Assembly: GCF_007992175.1 (NCBI RefSeq)
Contig: NZ_BJZT01000009.1
Span: 1-64,000 of the forward strand
Source of the DNA: Methylobacterium haplocladii
GTDB taxonomy: Bacteria > Pseudomonadota > Alphaproteobacteria > Rhizobiales > Beijerinckiaceae
DNA length: 64,000 nucleotides
Direction: 5' to 3'
Of this stretch, positions 1 through 8,674 are shown piece by piece (the first letter of the stretch is position 1; the number at the start of each line of letters is the position of its first letter). The notes beneath the pieces are model-generated. The model saw only the letters and a list, made by a program, of their open reading frames with translations. It ran no database searches and was not told the origin of the DNA. A program made the position numbers and the translations under genes.

Positions 1-43
1 GCAGGGGGGAGAGGGTTTGGCGCGCGCTCAAATGGGAGGCTGC

Positions 44-1603
44 ATGGCAAGCCTGACACTCGCACCGGCCGCGAAAACCCACGAGCCGCTCTTCACCGGC
101 AACGACTGGGATTTCGACACCATCCGCCGCATCCACGAGGCCTGTGAGGTCGAGGCGCGGGCGCTGGGGCTGTCCTGGTATCCGAACCAGATCGAGATCA
201 TCACCGCCGAGCAGATGCTCGACGCGTATTCCTCGATCGGCATGCCGCTGTTCTACAAGCACTGGTCCTTCGGCAAGCACTTCGCGCAGCAGGAAGCGAG
301 CTACCGGCGTGGGCATATGGGCCTTGCCTACGAGATCGTCATCAACTCCGACCCGTGCATCTCCTACGTGATGGAGGAGAACTCGGCGACGATGCAGACG
401 CTCGTCATCGCGCACGCCGCTTTCGGCCATAACCACTTCTTCAAGAACAACTATCTCTTCCGGCAATGGACGGATGCCGAGGGCATCCTCGACTATCTCG
501 ATTTCGCCAAGACCTACATCACCCGGTGCGAGGAGCGTTACGGTCATCAGGCCGTCGAACAGGTGCTGGACGCCGCCCACGCACTGATGAGCCAGGGCGT
601 CCACCGCTATCCCCGCAAGAAGCGGCCCGACCTCGCCTCCGAACAGCGCCGCGAGCGCGAGCGGGTCGAGCACGGCGAGCAGATCTTCAACGACCTCTGG
701 CGGACCCTGCCGGCCAAGGCCGACGCGGCCAAGGGCGACCCGGCCCTCGACCGCCGTCGCGCCCTGCTGGAACTGCCGCAGGAGAACATCCTCTACTTCC
801 TGGAGAAGGTCGCGCCGCGCCTGCGTCCGTGGCAGCGCGAATTGCTGCGCATCGTCCGGCTCGTCGCCCAGTATTTCTATCCCCAGCGCCAGACCAAGGT
901 GATGAACGAGGGGTGCGCCACCTACGTCCACTATCGCATCATGAACGCGCTCTCCGAGAAGGGCCTGATCGACGAGGCGGCCTATCTCGAGTTCCTGACT
1001 TCCCACACCAACGTGATCCGTCAGCCGAACTTCGACGACCGTAGCTTCGGCGGCCACAACCCCTACGCCCTCGGCTTCGCGATGATGCAGGACATCGCCC
1101 GCATCGTGGAGCACCCGACCGACGAAGATCGCGCGTGGTTCCCACAGATCGCCGGCATCGGCGACCCGATGGCGGTGCTGCGCGATTGCTGGGAGAACTA
1201 TCGCGACGAGAGTTTCATCGCGCAGTTCCTGAGCCCGAAACTCATGCGCGACATGCGCCTGTTCCACGTGGTGGACGATCCCGAAGAGACGGAACTGCGG
1301 GTCGAGGCGATCCACGACGAGCGCGGCTACCGCAAGATGCGCCGCTCCTTCGCCCGCCAGTACGACGTGGCTTGGCTCGACCCGGACATCGAGGTGGTCG
1401 ACGTCGACCTCGAGGGCGACCGCCGTCTCATCGTCCACCACAAGGCGATCAACCGCATCACGCTGCAGAAGGACGATGCCCGCCGGGTGCTGCAGCACCT
1501 CGCCGACCTCTGGGGCTACGACGCGGTGCTGAAGGAGGTCGACCCGGCCACCGGCACGGTGCTCGTGGAGCACAACGCAAGCGCGCGGCCAATTTTCTTC
1601 TGA
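44..1603 (+). CDS. spoVR: SpoVR family protein
   Basis: A soluble protein of 519 residues that matches the SpoVR/YcgB family over its full length. The family is usually encoded next to the PrkA serine kinase and a DUF444 (YeaH) protein and is linked to stress and stationary-phase physiology; its biochemical function is unknown. Family-like stretches include WDFDTIRRIHEAC near the N-terminus, the KHWSFGK segment and MNEGCATYVHY in the middle. I chose the ATG at 44 because GGGAGG lies about 5 nt before it; in-frame TTG (17) and ATG (32) starts are weaker. The expected prkA/yeaH partners would lie upstream, outside the window. Confidence 0.93.
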   Translation: MASLTLAPAAKTHEPLFTGNDWDFDTIRRIHEACEVEARALGLSWYPNQIEIITAEQMLDAYSSIGMPLFYKHWSFGKHFAQQEASYRRGHMGLAYEIVINSDPCISYVMEENSATMQTLVIAHAAFGHNHFFKNNYLFRQWTDAEGILDYLDFAKTYITRCEERYGHQAVEQVLDAAHALMSQGVHRYPRKKRPDLASEQRRERERVEHGEQIFNDLWRTLPAKADAAKGDPALDRRRALLELPQENILYFLEKVAPRLRPWQRELLRIVRLVAQYFYPQRQTKVMNEGCATYVHYRIMNALSEKGLIDEAAYLEFLTSHTNVIRQPNFDDRSFGGHNPYALGFAMMQDIARIVEHPTDEDRAWFPQIAGIGDPMAVLRDCWENYRDESFIAQFLSPKLMRDMRLFHVVDDPEETELRVEAIHDERGYRKMRRSFARQYDVAWLDPDIEVVDVDLEGDRRLIVHHKAINRITLQKDDARRVLQHLADLWGYDAVLKEVDPATGTVLVEHNASARPIFF

Positions 1604-1679
1604 GTTTCACACCATCGCCGGTCGATGGGCTCGCTCGCATTCGGCGTGCTTTTTCGTCGTCGCGAGGCGAAGCCTGTGA

Positions 1680-4328
1680 TCAGGTCGCCCGCGCCGGCGC
1701 GAACACGAAGCGCTGGTACACGAGGCCGATCCCGATCAGCACCGCGCCGAGGCCGAGGAACGACAGCGCCCGCAGCGGCCCGTCGAGCCCCGCGAGGTCG
1801 ACCAGGAAGACCTTGAGCGTCGAGAGTGCGACCAGGGCCGCCGAAGCGAGCCGCGCCGTCAGCGAGTGGCGCAGCAATCCGTAGCCGAGCAGGGCCAAGC
1901 CGAAGGCGAGCCAGCCGGCGGAATAGGCGTACCACTCGGGCTGGCTCGTCTCCCGGTCGAGGCCCATCTGTGCGCCCTGGAAGCCGTGGCGGATGGTGAG
2001 CGTCAGCGCCAGGAAGCCCAGGATCATCCCGACGCCGCCGGCCGCCAGCACATACCAGCGCGGCCGCGTCGCCTGCGCCGTCCGGGCGAGCGCAAGCGCG
2101 ACGAGCGCCGGCAGCCCGTAGGCGATTACGATCTCGTTGAAGAGGATGCCACCGCCGACGGCCTCGTCGGTCAGCAGCGGGTTCACCGCGAACACCAGTG
2201 CGAGCAGGCTCTGCGCGAAGGCGATCACCCCGAAGGCGAGGCTCGCGATCCGGATCACCGCCGAATGGTGGACGCCGTCCAGCCGCACCAGCACCGCCGC
2301 GAAGCCGAGCGCCGACAACGCCATCAGCCCCTGCTCCAGCACACCGCTATCCTCGGCGAAGATGTCGCCACCATGGAGTGCGTGCCGGATCTCGAAGAAG
2401 ACGAGGAAGGCCGCGAGCAGGAAGCTCAACGCCTCGGCGATCAGGGGAGGGGCGTCGGGCTTCGTGCCGGGCAGGCGGATCAGACGCGACGCCAGGCCGA
2501 ATGCGAGCGCGGGCACGCCGTAGCCCACGAGCAGCCAGTTCAGGACCGGCATTTGCCCGAGTTCGCCGCCGACCACCATCGGATCCCAGGCGAGCCGGCC
2601 CGCCACGACCACGCCCAGCCCGGCGACGCACCAGCGTAGGGCCGGGATGTCGAGCCGGCGGGCGATCGCCCCGGTGCCGAGAGCCGCGAGTGCCATCGCG
2701 ACGGTGAGCGAGCCGCCCGAGACCGCGAAGACCATGCCGAGCGCGAGGGCAGCCACCGCGGCCGCGGCGAAGACGCCGAAACCGATCGTCAGCGCATCGG
2801 CCGGCGTGCGCTCGCGCTGGGCGCGGAATGCCGCTGCGAGCCCCGTCATGCCAAGCGCCAGCACGCCGGCCGCGAGCGCGAAGGATGGGGAGACGGAGGC
2901 CTGCGCGAGCCGCAGGTACGCGAATGACAATGCCGCCAAAGGCGCCAAGGCTGCGCCGGCCGCGTAGATCAGCGCCGTGGCAAGCGGCAGGCGGCCGCCG
3001 CCGATCAGCCTGAGGCCGCCCATTGCCGCAATGCCGACAGCCGAAAGGCCGGCGAGCGCGAGCAGGACGCCCGGATCGGTCGTATCGAGCCGGATCAGCA
3101 GGCTGTCCCAATGCAGACCGGGTTCCGGCGGCCAGAGGATGATCACCGCACTCGACGCCAACCCGGCGACCACCAGCCCAGCCGCCGCGGGCATGACCAG
3201 GAACCCGGCCGCAGCCGGGATCACGACCGCCGCGAGCGCGGTAAGAATCCAGACGGCTCCGTAGCCCGTCTGGACGGTCAGCCCGAGCACGGCGAGCATC
3301 GTCAGCGCCGCAGCGAACAGGACGGCGGTCGTAGCGCGGTCCGGTCGAGCGTGTTCCGCCGTCGTGGCGTGGTGAGGCAGGGCGAAGGTGAGACCCGCGA
3401 GGGCGGCCTGCAGAACGACATGAATGAGCGCTGCCGCTGCGGTCGAGGCATCCCCGGCAGACAGCCCCAGCAGCAGCGACCAAGCCCCTGCGCCGATCCC
3501 CCCTGCGACGGCGAGAGCGCGCCAGCCCTTGAACCATGCGAAGCCGTAGGCGCTGGCCGCGACGACCGGCAGGTAGAGGGTCAGCGGCCAAGCGCTGCCG
3601 CCGCCCTTGCCGACGAGAAGCGGTGTCGCCAGTGCACCGATGAGGCCGATCCCCGCGAGGGCAGGGCCATGCAGAAGGGCGAGCACCATGGCCGCGAGGC
3701 CGGTCGCGCCGAGCGCTACGAAGGCGAGTTCGGGGCCGATGAAGCCGTAGAGCGCGTAGGCCGCGTAGATCGCGCCGAACAGTGCGACGGTCCCGGCGGC
3801 GGTCACCATGGCCGGGATGTCGGGCCATGTCGCCGGCACTGGAAGGGTCCCGCGCAAACGACGCCGCAGGGTCTCGCCGACGGCCAGGAATCCGAGAGCC
3901 AGGGCGAAGCCGGAGGCCATCCGCAGAGCCGGCCCGAAATAGCCGGCTTCCACCGAGTAACGCACCAGCAGAGCCGCCCCGAACGCTAGGGCGATGCCAC
4001 CGACCCAGACCGTCCAGCGCGTGCCGAAGCGCTCTTCGAACGAGGGGCGGGGCGGCTTGGCCACCGGGTCGGGCCGGGATTTGGGGATCGGGGGGACGGT
4101 CGGCGCAGGGCGAAGATTTTCGCGGGCTGGTTCCGGCTGGCGTCGCGAGGCCGGCGCCTCCAACGTCGGGGCAGCGGCCGGCGGCATCCGCTCGAATGCT
4201 GCGAGCCGGGATTCCAGCACAGCAATTCGCCCGCGTTGCGCGATCGTCAGAGCAATGGCGACGGGGCCGGATACGAGTATGGCGAGCGCGGCAATCGCGA
4301 GACCCGCGTAGAAGACCAGCTCGTCCAT
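1680..4328 (-). CDS. DUF2339 multi-pass membrane protein
   Basis: An 882-residue integral membrane protein of the DUF2339 family, function unknown. It opens with one membrane helix (about residues 5-28), then a short helix, then a Pro-rich cytoplasmic-type linker (about 55-100), then the family-typical segment RFGTRWTVWVGGIALAFGAA followed by some twenty or more hydrophobic helices to the C-terminus. The length agrees with other members. It converges on the SpoVR gene with a 76-nt gap. A terminator separates it from the BA14K gene upstream, so it probably has its own promoter in 4329-4475. A transport or envelope role is only a guess from its topology. Confidence 0.9.
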   Translation of the reverse strand: MDELVFYAGLAIAALAILVSGPVAIALTIAQRGRIAVLESRLAAFERMPPAAAPTLEAPASRRQPEPARENLRPAPTVPPIPKSRPDPVAKPPRPSFEERFGTRWTVWVGGIALAFGAALLVRYSVEAGYFGPALRMASGFALALGFLAVGETLRRRLRGTLPVPATWPDIPAMVTAAGTVALFGAIYAAYALYGFIGPELAFVALGATGLAAMVLALLHGPALAGIGLIGALATPLLVGKGGGSAWPLTLYLPVVAASAYGFAWFKGWRALAVAGGIGAGAWSLLLGLSAGDASTAAAALIHVVLQAALAGLTFALPHHATTAEHARPDRATTAVLFAAALTMLAVLGLTVQTGYGAVWILTALAAVVIPAAAGFLVMPAAAGLVVAGLASSAVIILWPPEPGLHWDSLLIRLDTTDPGVLLALAGLSAVGIAAMGGLRLIGGGRLPLATALIYAAGAALAPLAALSFAYLRLAQASVSPSFALAAGVLALGMTGLAAAFRAQRERTPADALTIGFGVFAAAAVAALALGMVFAVSGGSLTVAMALAALGTGAIARRLDIPALRWCVAGLGVVVAGRLAWDPMVVGGELGQMPVLNWLLVGYGVPALAFGLASRLIRLPGTKPDAPPLIAEALSFLLAAFLVFFEIRHALHGGDIFAEDSGVLEQGLMALSALGFAAVLVRLDGVHHSAVIRIASLAFGVIAFAQSLLALVFAVNPLLTDEAVGGGILFNEIVIAYGLPALVALALARTAQATRPRWYVLAAGGVGMILGFLALTLTIRHGFQGAQMGLDRETSQPEWYAYSAGWLAFGLALLGYGLLRHSLTARLASAALVALSTLKVFLVDLAGLDGPLRALSFLGLGAVLIGIGLVYQRFVFAPARAT

Positions 4329-4475
4329 CGTTCCGGTACCCGAATGACCCGTCGCATCGGTGCGCCGGTCAAGCGGAACAATCTGTGCGCCGGGTCACGT
4401 CTGCGGGAAAGCCTTCACCGTCGGTCTTGAGGCCGATGACGTCGTCCATTCACGAGATATCTCATGGACCATACG

Positions 4476-4505
4476 AAAAACCCCGCGAGCCGATGGCTCA
4501 CGGGG
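4476..4505 (-). terminator. Intrinsic terminator of the BA14K gene
   Basis: On the minus strand an 11-bp stem (arms at 4481-4491 and 4495-4505, one G-T pair) with a 3-nt loop is followed by five T (4476-4480). It lies 27 nt after the BA14K stop codon, so it should end that transcript and insulate the DUF2339 gene. Confidence 0.85.
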
Positions 4506-4531
4506 TCGAATCATCATCGAAGCAGATGGGA

Positions 4532-5242
4532 TTACGGGCAGGAGCGCCGCTTGCCGCCTTTGCCGATGTAGGTGCTGCTACGGGGATCGTAGGTCTTGAA
4601 GCGCTTGGCACAGTAGGCGGCCTGTTCGTCGCCTGCGGGTGCAACCTCTTCGTCGTCGTATCCGGCGGCCGCATAGCCGTCATTGTAGTAGCCGTAGGGG
4701 TAACCGTAACCGTATCCGAAGCCGGTTCCGTACCCGAAGCCGCCGCCATAGCCATAACTGGGATAATAGCGACCACGGCCGCCGTATCCTGGCCAGCCGG
4801 GCCGGCCCGGACGATTCCAACCGGGATTGCCGCCGCCATTCGCGATCCCGCCGGGCCGACCGGGATTCAACCCACCGCCGGGATTGCCTGGATTGAGACC
4901 CGGCGTGCCGGGGTTCCGCACCACGGCCCCGCCGAGGGCATTACCGCCAAGGCCGCCGCGAGGTCCCGCGGCGAACCCGCCGCCACCGACACCGGCACCG
5001 CCGAAACCACCACCACGGCCTCCGCCGCCTCCGATCGAGCCGCCGCCGACGCCACCCCCGACCGAGCCACCGCTGAAGCCGCCTCCGCCGACGCCAACTC
5101 CTCCGCCTCCGAAGCCACCACCAAGTCCGGCCCCACCGACGCCGACACCGCCGCCACTCAAGGCGTTCTGGGCTTCGACGGTCGTCGTCGCCATGACGAA
5201 GCAGGCGACCATGACGGTCGAAGTCAGAAAAATACGTTTCAT
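4532..5242 (-). CDS. Secreted Gly-rich BA14K-like protein
   Basis: A 236-residue exported protein. The ATG at 5242 gives a clean signal peptide (MKRIFLTSTVMVACFVMA, cleavage near VEAQ at about residue 25). The mature part is a long low-complexity tract of GG-V/G-x and NPG repeats, then a Tyr/Gly-rich stretch (about 165-200), and ends in AYCAKRFKTYDPRSSTYIG and a final SCP. That last segment matches the BA14K domain, which is found in alphaproteobacteria and was first described as a Brucella immunoreactive protein. The two cysteines of the domain are present. Upstream in-frame starts would add an unlikely 80-residue basic leader. Probable surface or periplasmic structural protein; its role is unknown. 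Confidence 0.85.
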   Translation of the reverse strand: MKRIFLTSTVMVACFVMATTTVEAQNALSGGGVGVGGAGLGGGFGGGGVGVGGGGFSGGSVGGGVGGGSIGGGGGRGGGFGGAGVGGGGFAAGPRGGLGGNALGGAVVRNPGTPGLNPGNPGGGLNPGRPGGIANGGGNPGWNRPGRPGWPGYGGRGRYYPSYGYGGGFGYGTGFGYGYGYPYGYYNDGYAAAGYDDEEVAPAGDEQAAYCAKRFKTYDPRSSTYIGKGGKRRSCP

Positions 5243-5421
5243 GTCCGGATTTCCATCGATCATTCGCGGATCTCTGAAGACATAACGCGCGTGAGCAGGA
5301 TTCAGTCCCTGGATCTCTCGTTTCGGGAGACTTCTGGTCGCGAAGCGAGACCGCGACAGGGCGAAATCTGAAGAGCCATCGGATCTGCCGCGAAACCTTG
5401 GCCGGCGGCAGCGGTTGAAGC

Positions 5422-5679
5422 TCAACGCCGCTCGGTTCGGTCCGGGCCAGATGGTTCCGGGGGCGGTGCGCCAGCGTAGCAACGGCGGACGGCCTCCCGG
5501 AATGCCTCGACCTGCGCCGGCGTCAGGCGCCTCAACCGCGCCTCCAGAAGCGCCCGGCCGCCGGCCGCATCGGGATTCGCTTCAAACTCGGCTTCTGTCG
5601 GCACGTGGTTCTCCGAAGGCCGTCCTCCGGGCCGGAGCATGCTCCGCTTCTCGGCATCGGACTCTCGGGTTTCAACCAC
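5422..5679 (-). CDS. Small hypothetical protein
   Basis: An 85-residue open frame that I do not recognise. It is hydrophilic, rich in Arg, Glu and Pro, and has one predicted amphipathic helix (LLEARLRRLTPAQVEAFREA, about residues 44-63). No signal peptide or membrane segment is visible. Support for coding comes only from codon use, with mostly G/C third positions and frequent GAG, GCG and CGG. It sits 69 nt downstream of the first L,D-transpeptidase on the same strand and could be its last operon gene. It may be spurious. Confidence 0.5.
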   Translation of the reverse strand: MVETRESDAEKRSMLRPGGRPSENHVPTEAEFEANPDAAGGRALLEARLRRLTPAQVEAFREAVRRCYAGAPPPEPSGPDRTERR

Positions 5680-5748
5680 GTGCCCCGCGTTTCGTTCGGT
5701 CGCGATCGCCTGCTGGTACCCAACAATGGCGGTCGCAGGATGCCGATT

Positions 5749-6264
5749 TTAACGCACCACGTAGACTTGCGTGCCCACCGAGACGCGCTCGAACAGGTCG
5801 GCGATGTCCTGGTTGTGCATGCGGATGCAGCCATACGAGGCGAAGTGACCAATGGATTCGGGCCGGTTGGTGCCGTGGATCGCGTATTGGCCGCCGCGCA
5901 GGGTCATGGCGGCCACGCCCATCGGGTTGCTCGCCGTCCCGCCTCGGATCAGGTTCGGTAGGCGGGGGTGATCGCGTTTGACCACGGCGGGCGGCGACCA
6001 GTCCGGCTGGTAGTACTTGCCGTCGATCATGGTCTGGCCGGCCCATTGCTTGCCCGGCTTGCCGACCGCCACCGGATAGCGGATCGCGGTGCCGTCGCCG
6101 TTGACGAGATAGAGCCGGCGCTCCGACGTCCGCACCACCAGCGAGCCGGCCATACCGGCGCCCGTGAACGGCACGACTTCGCGGGCCTGAACGGGAGCAG
6201 AGACGAACAATCCCGCCGAAAGCGTGGCCGATACGCCGACGCCCAATACAGATTTCCAGAACAT
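5749..6264 (-). CDS. L,D-transpeptidase (YkuD), copy 1
   Basis: A 171-residue secreted enzyme with a signal peptide (about residues 1-27, cut after PVQA) and a YkuD catalytic domain filling the rest. L,D-transpeptidases make 3-3 meso-DAP cross-links in peptidoglycan or attach proteins to it. The catalytic block is complete: HGTN, then SYGCIRM with the nucleophilic Cys and the following N-x-D. It is a near copy of the next gene upstream: I count 21 differences over about 145 mature residues. No LysM or other wall-binding domain is present. The 272-nt gap upstream should hold its promoter. Confidence 0.93.
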   Translation of the reverse strand: MFWKSVLGVGVSATLSAGLFVSAPVQAREVVPFTGAGMAGSLVVRTSERRLYLVNGDGTAIRYPVAVGKPGKQWAGQTMIDGKYYQPDWSPPAVVKRDHPRLPNLIRGGTASNPMGVAAMTLRGGQYAIHGTNRPESIGHFASYGCIRMHNQDIADLFERVSVGTQVYVVR

Positions 6265-6476
6265 CGATTAGTGCCCTCCGAGCGCGCTTCTACGCTGGAG
6301 GATGATGCGGCCCTAAGCTTTCCATTCTCCTTTCAGTGCTCGGCATGTAGATCTAAAGCAGAAAAACTAGAAGCTATGATTAAGGCATACTGATAAAATT
6401 CGCTCCGATCAAACAACGTTCGCCGGTTTTGTCTTAGCTTTCTCGAAGGCTGCATCGATACGAGCGCCGGACATGG

Positions 6477-6516
6477 TTACGCCGTGACCGGGGCTTCGGC
6501 CCCGGTCACGGCGTAA
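6477..6516 (-). terminator. Perfect 18-bp hairpin after L,D-transpeptidase copy 2
   Basis: Arms 6477-6494 and 6499-6516 are perfectly complementary, with a TTCG tetraloop between them. It starts 21 nt past the stop of copy 2. No T-tract follows on either strand, so it is either a weak or Rho-assisted terminator or a stabilising 3' hairpin. It is symmetric and could act on both strands. Confidence 0.6.
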
Positions 6517-6536
6517 TTACCGGAAACGGACGACGA

Positions 6537-7052
6537 TCAGCGGGTCACGTAGACCTGCGTGCCGACCGAGACGCGCTGGAAGAGGTCCGAAATGTCCTGG
6601 TTGTACATGCGGATGCAGCCGTAGGAGGCGAAGGTGCCGATCGAGCTCGGCTTGTTGGTGCCGTGGATGGCGTATTCGCCACCCCGCAGCGTCATAGCCG
6701 CGACGCCCATTGGGTTGCCGCGGGTTCCGCCGCGGATCAGGTTCGGCAGGTGCGGATGGTCGCGCTTCACGTCGGAAGGCGGCGACCAGTCGGGCTGGAA
6801 ATACTTGCCGTCGATCTCGGTGCGGCCGGCCCATTGCTTGCCCGGCTTGCCGACCGCCACCGGATAGCGGATCGCCGTCCCGTCCCAATTGACGAGGTAG
6901 AGCCGGCGCTCGGACGTCCGCACGACGAGCGACCCGGCCAGACCGGGCTCGTTGAACGGAACCACTTCGCGGGCCTGAACGGGCGCTGCCGCAAGCAGAC
7001 CGACGGTCAACGCGCCGACGACACCTCTGCCAAATCCCCTATTCCCGAACAT
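6537..7052 (-). CDS. L,D-transpeptidase (YkuD), copy 2
   Basis: A 171-residue paralogue of the neighbouring gene, with a signal peptide (cut near PVQA) and a YkuD domain. HGTN and SYGCIRM carry the catalytic His and Cys. Most differences from copy 1 are in the signal peptide and the first mature residues (VVPFNEPGLAG against VVPFTGAGMAG). I chose the ATG at 7052 because GAAGGA lies 9 nt upstream and the length then equals copy 1; an ATG 11 codons earlier is possible. The tandem order on one strand suggests local duplication. The 272-nt gap and perfect hairpin between the copies suggest separate transcription. Confidence 0.93.
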   Translation of the reverse strand: MFGNRGFGRGVVGALTVGLLAAAPVQAREVVPFNEPGLAGSLVVRTSERRLYLVNWDGTAIRYPVAVGKPGKQWAGRTEIDGKYFQPDWSPPSDVKRDHPHLPNLIRGGTRGNPMGVAAMTLRGGEYAIHGTNKPSSIGTFASYGCIRMYNQDISDLFQRVSVGTQVYVTR

Positions 7053-7229
7053 CGGAATTCGTCCTTCAAGCGTGACCTTACGCAAGAGGACAATTCGCAG
7101 CCAAGCTTGGCGTTCCTGTTACCGCACATGGTTTAGCGAAGCCGAATTACGTAATTTGGTCCCGACAGCTAACGGGCTCTTGCAGAGAACAGTCGACTCA
7201 ACCATCCGGTGAGTCGAAGACCCGTAACA

Positions 7230-7865
7230 TTACCGTTCCGTGAGGGACGCGGAGGCAGGCGACCGCGCTTGCCAGCTATGGCGGACCAGCTCGGGATCGC
7301 TGTGCGCTTCCATCGGCTGCCCGACGCAGAGATAGGCGATGAGCCGCCACGCCGCCGGCACGTCGAGGAGCCCAGTCACCACCTCCGGTTCGAGGATCGA
7401 GACCCAGCCGACGCCGAGCCCGTGCGCCCGGGCCGCGAGCCAGAACGTGTGAACCGCCGTCACCGCCGAGTATCGCAGCATCTCCGGCATGGTCTCGCGG
7501 CCGAGGCCGTAGCCGGTCTCGGTGGCCTCGTCGCAGAACACGGCGAGATGAACTGGGGCCTCGCGGAGCCCTTCGAGCTTCAAGCTCGCATAGAGTTCGC
7601 GCCGCTCATCGGCATAGGAGGCGCAGGCGGCAGCATTGCAGCGCGAAAAACTCGCGACCACGGCCGCACGGCGGGAAGGGTCCGCCACCCGCACGAAGCG
7701 CCAGGGCTGGCTGTTGCCGACCGACGGCGCCAGGCTCGCCAAGGCAAGGCAGGCCGACAGCACGGTCTCATCGACGGGGTCGTCGCGGAAGCGACGCACG
7801 TCACGGCGCCAAGCAAAGAGTTCGGCGAGACGATCGCGGAACGCGGCGTCGAAATCGGGGGGCAC
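7230..7865 (-). CDS. bluB: 5,6-dimethylbenzimidazole synthase BluB
   Basis: A 211-residue member of the nitroreductase fold that matches BluB. BluB cleaves reduced FMN with oxygen to give 5,6-dimethylbenzimidazole, the lower ligand of vitamin B12. Family features in order are RRDVRRFRDDPVDE (residues 19-32), LAPSVGNSQPWRFVRV (45-60), the LKLEGLREAPVHLAVF block, LGRETMPEMLRYS and GVGWVSILEP. The length is normal. No other cobalamin gene is adjacent, so it stands alone behind a structured leader or sRNA with a terminator (see 7960-8113). AdoCbl is needed by EutBC encoded in this window. Confidence 0.92.
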   Translation of the reverse strand: MPPDFDAAFRDRLAELFAWRRDVRRFRDDPVDETVLSACLALASLAPSVGNSQPWRFVRVADPSRRAAVVASFSRCNAAACASYADERRELYASLKLEGLREAPVHLAVFCDEATETGYGLGRETMPEMLRYSAVTAVHTFWLAARAHGLGVGWVSILEPEVVTGLLDVPAAWRLIAYLCVGQPMEAHSDPELVRHSWQARSPASASLTER

Positions 7866-7959
7866 GCTCTACGGATCCGAGAGAACAGGGACGAAACTTG
7901 CGCCGGGCGGAATTGCCGTGGCAGCTCAGTCTAGCGGATCGGCGGGACGCGTGCCGGAC

Positions 7960-8113
7960 AAAAAAGGGGCGGCGCTCCGAGGAGGCCGCCTGAAGTCCTT
8001 GGGTCTCGAAACCTCGGAGTGCCGGGTACGCGCTGGTCCGATGCAGCCACCGCGGGCTGGGGAGCTCGGGTGCGGGGCCGCTTCGGAACCCGTGACCGAC
8101 GAGGTTTCAGACC
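7960..8113 (-). ncRNA. Structured RNA with terminator upstream of bluB
   Basis: On the minus strand the segment 8113-8100 pairs with 8016-8002 in a 14-bp stem with one bulged G. Inside it, further complementary pieces (CGGGT with ACCCG, TCCGA with TCGGA, GCCCCGC with GCGGTGGC) form one long imperfect hairpin. About 12 nt after the closing stem comes a GC hairpin (7968-7990) and six T (7960-7965), a standard intrinsic terminator, 94 nt before the bluB start. It could be an independent sRNA or a terminating leader of bluB. I find no B12-box sequence, no SRP-RNA loop motif and no clear 6S bubble, so the class is unknown. Confidence 0.6.
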
Positions 8114-8164
8114 GCAGTCAAGCGTTTCACGAAGGCGATGCAAGGGCGAAAACACGGCCAGATC

Positions 8165-8184
8165 GTGGCGAAGTGTTTCGCCAC
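8165..8184. promoter_or_regulatory. 8-bp inverted repeat in the bluB/DUF2794 divergent region
   Basis: GTGGCGAA and TTCGCCAC flank GTGT with perfect symmetry, 110 nt before the DUF2794 gene and just upstream of the structured RNA. It could be a dimeric repressor site. No T-tract follows, so it is not an intrinsic terminator. Function unproven. Confidence 0.3.
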
Positions 8185-8294
8185 CTTATCCGCATGCCGG
8201 CAACGGATCGGCAGCGGGGACGGCCTTGCGGGCGGAGGAAGCCCGGCCCATCATCGTCGTCCGGCCGCATCGACGGCCTCGCCCGGGAGGGACG

Positions 8295-8669
8295 ATGAGC
8301 GAACTGCGCAGCGCCGACGAGCATGCGGACGACCCGAACAGTCGGGTGATCCCGTTTCCTTCCGAAGCCTCCACGCCTCAGATCGCCTTCAACCGCGAGG
8401 AGCTGCGCACGATCTTCAATCTCTACGGCCGCCGCGTCTCCGAAGGCGAGTGGCGCGACTACGCCCTCGACTTCCGACGGGACAAGGCCGTGTTCTCGAT
8501 CTACCGGCGCAGCTCGGAGATGCCGCTCTACCGGATCGAGAAGGATCCGAAACTCGCCCGCCGACAGGGTGCCTATGCCGTGATCGCAGCCGGCGGCCTC
8601 GTCATGAAGCGAGGCCACGATCTCGCCCGCGTCATCGCCGTCCTGGAGAGGCCGCTGCGGGCGGTGTGA
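8295..8669 (+). CDS. DUF2794 protein
   Basis: A 124-residue soluble protein of the DUF2794 family, which occurs almost only in alphaproteobacteria and has no known function. Diagnostic stretches are IAFNREELRTIFNLYGRRVS, GEWRDYALDF, AVFSIYRR and PLYRIEKDPKLARRQGAYAV. The start ATG at 8295 has GGGAGG 4 nt upstream; the open frame extends further 5' but that part has no family similarity. It is transcribed away from bluB and converges with the flavoprotein gene, whose stop is 5 nt away. Confidence 0.85.
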   Translation: MSELRSADEHADDPNSRVIPFPSEASTPQIAFNREELRTIFNLYGRRVSEGEWRDYALDFRRDKAVFSIYRRSSEMPLYRIEKDPKLARRQGAYAVIAAGGLVMKRGHDLARVIAVLERPLRAV

Positions 8670-8674
8670 TCGTA

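Noticed and set aside
4827..5285. Long Pro-rich open frame on the plus strand
   Set aside because: It is the complement of the Gly-rich repeats of the BA14K gene; GGx codons read as Pro on the other strand.
7960..8113. 6S RNA or signal recognition particle RNA
   Set aside because: The closed element is about 112 nt, shorter than typical 6S, without a clear central bubble, and lacks the GGAAG...AGCAG loop of SRP RNA.
7866..8294. Cobalamin riboswitch upstream of bluB
   Set aside because: I searched both strands for the B12-box core and the GCTGCCCCCGCAACTG-like segment and found neither; only the terminator and an unrelated long hairpin are present.
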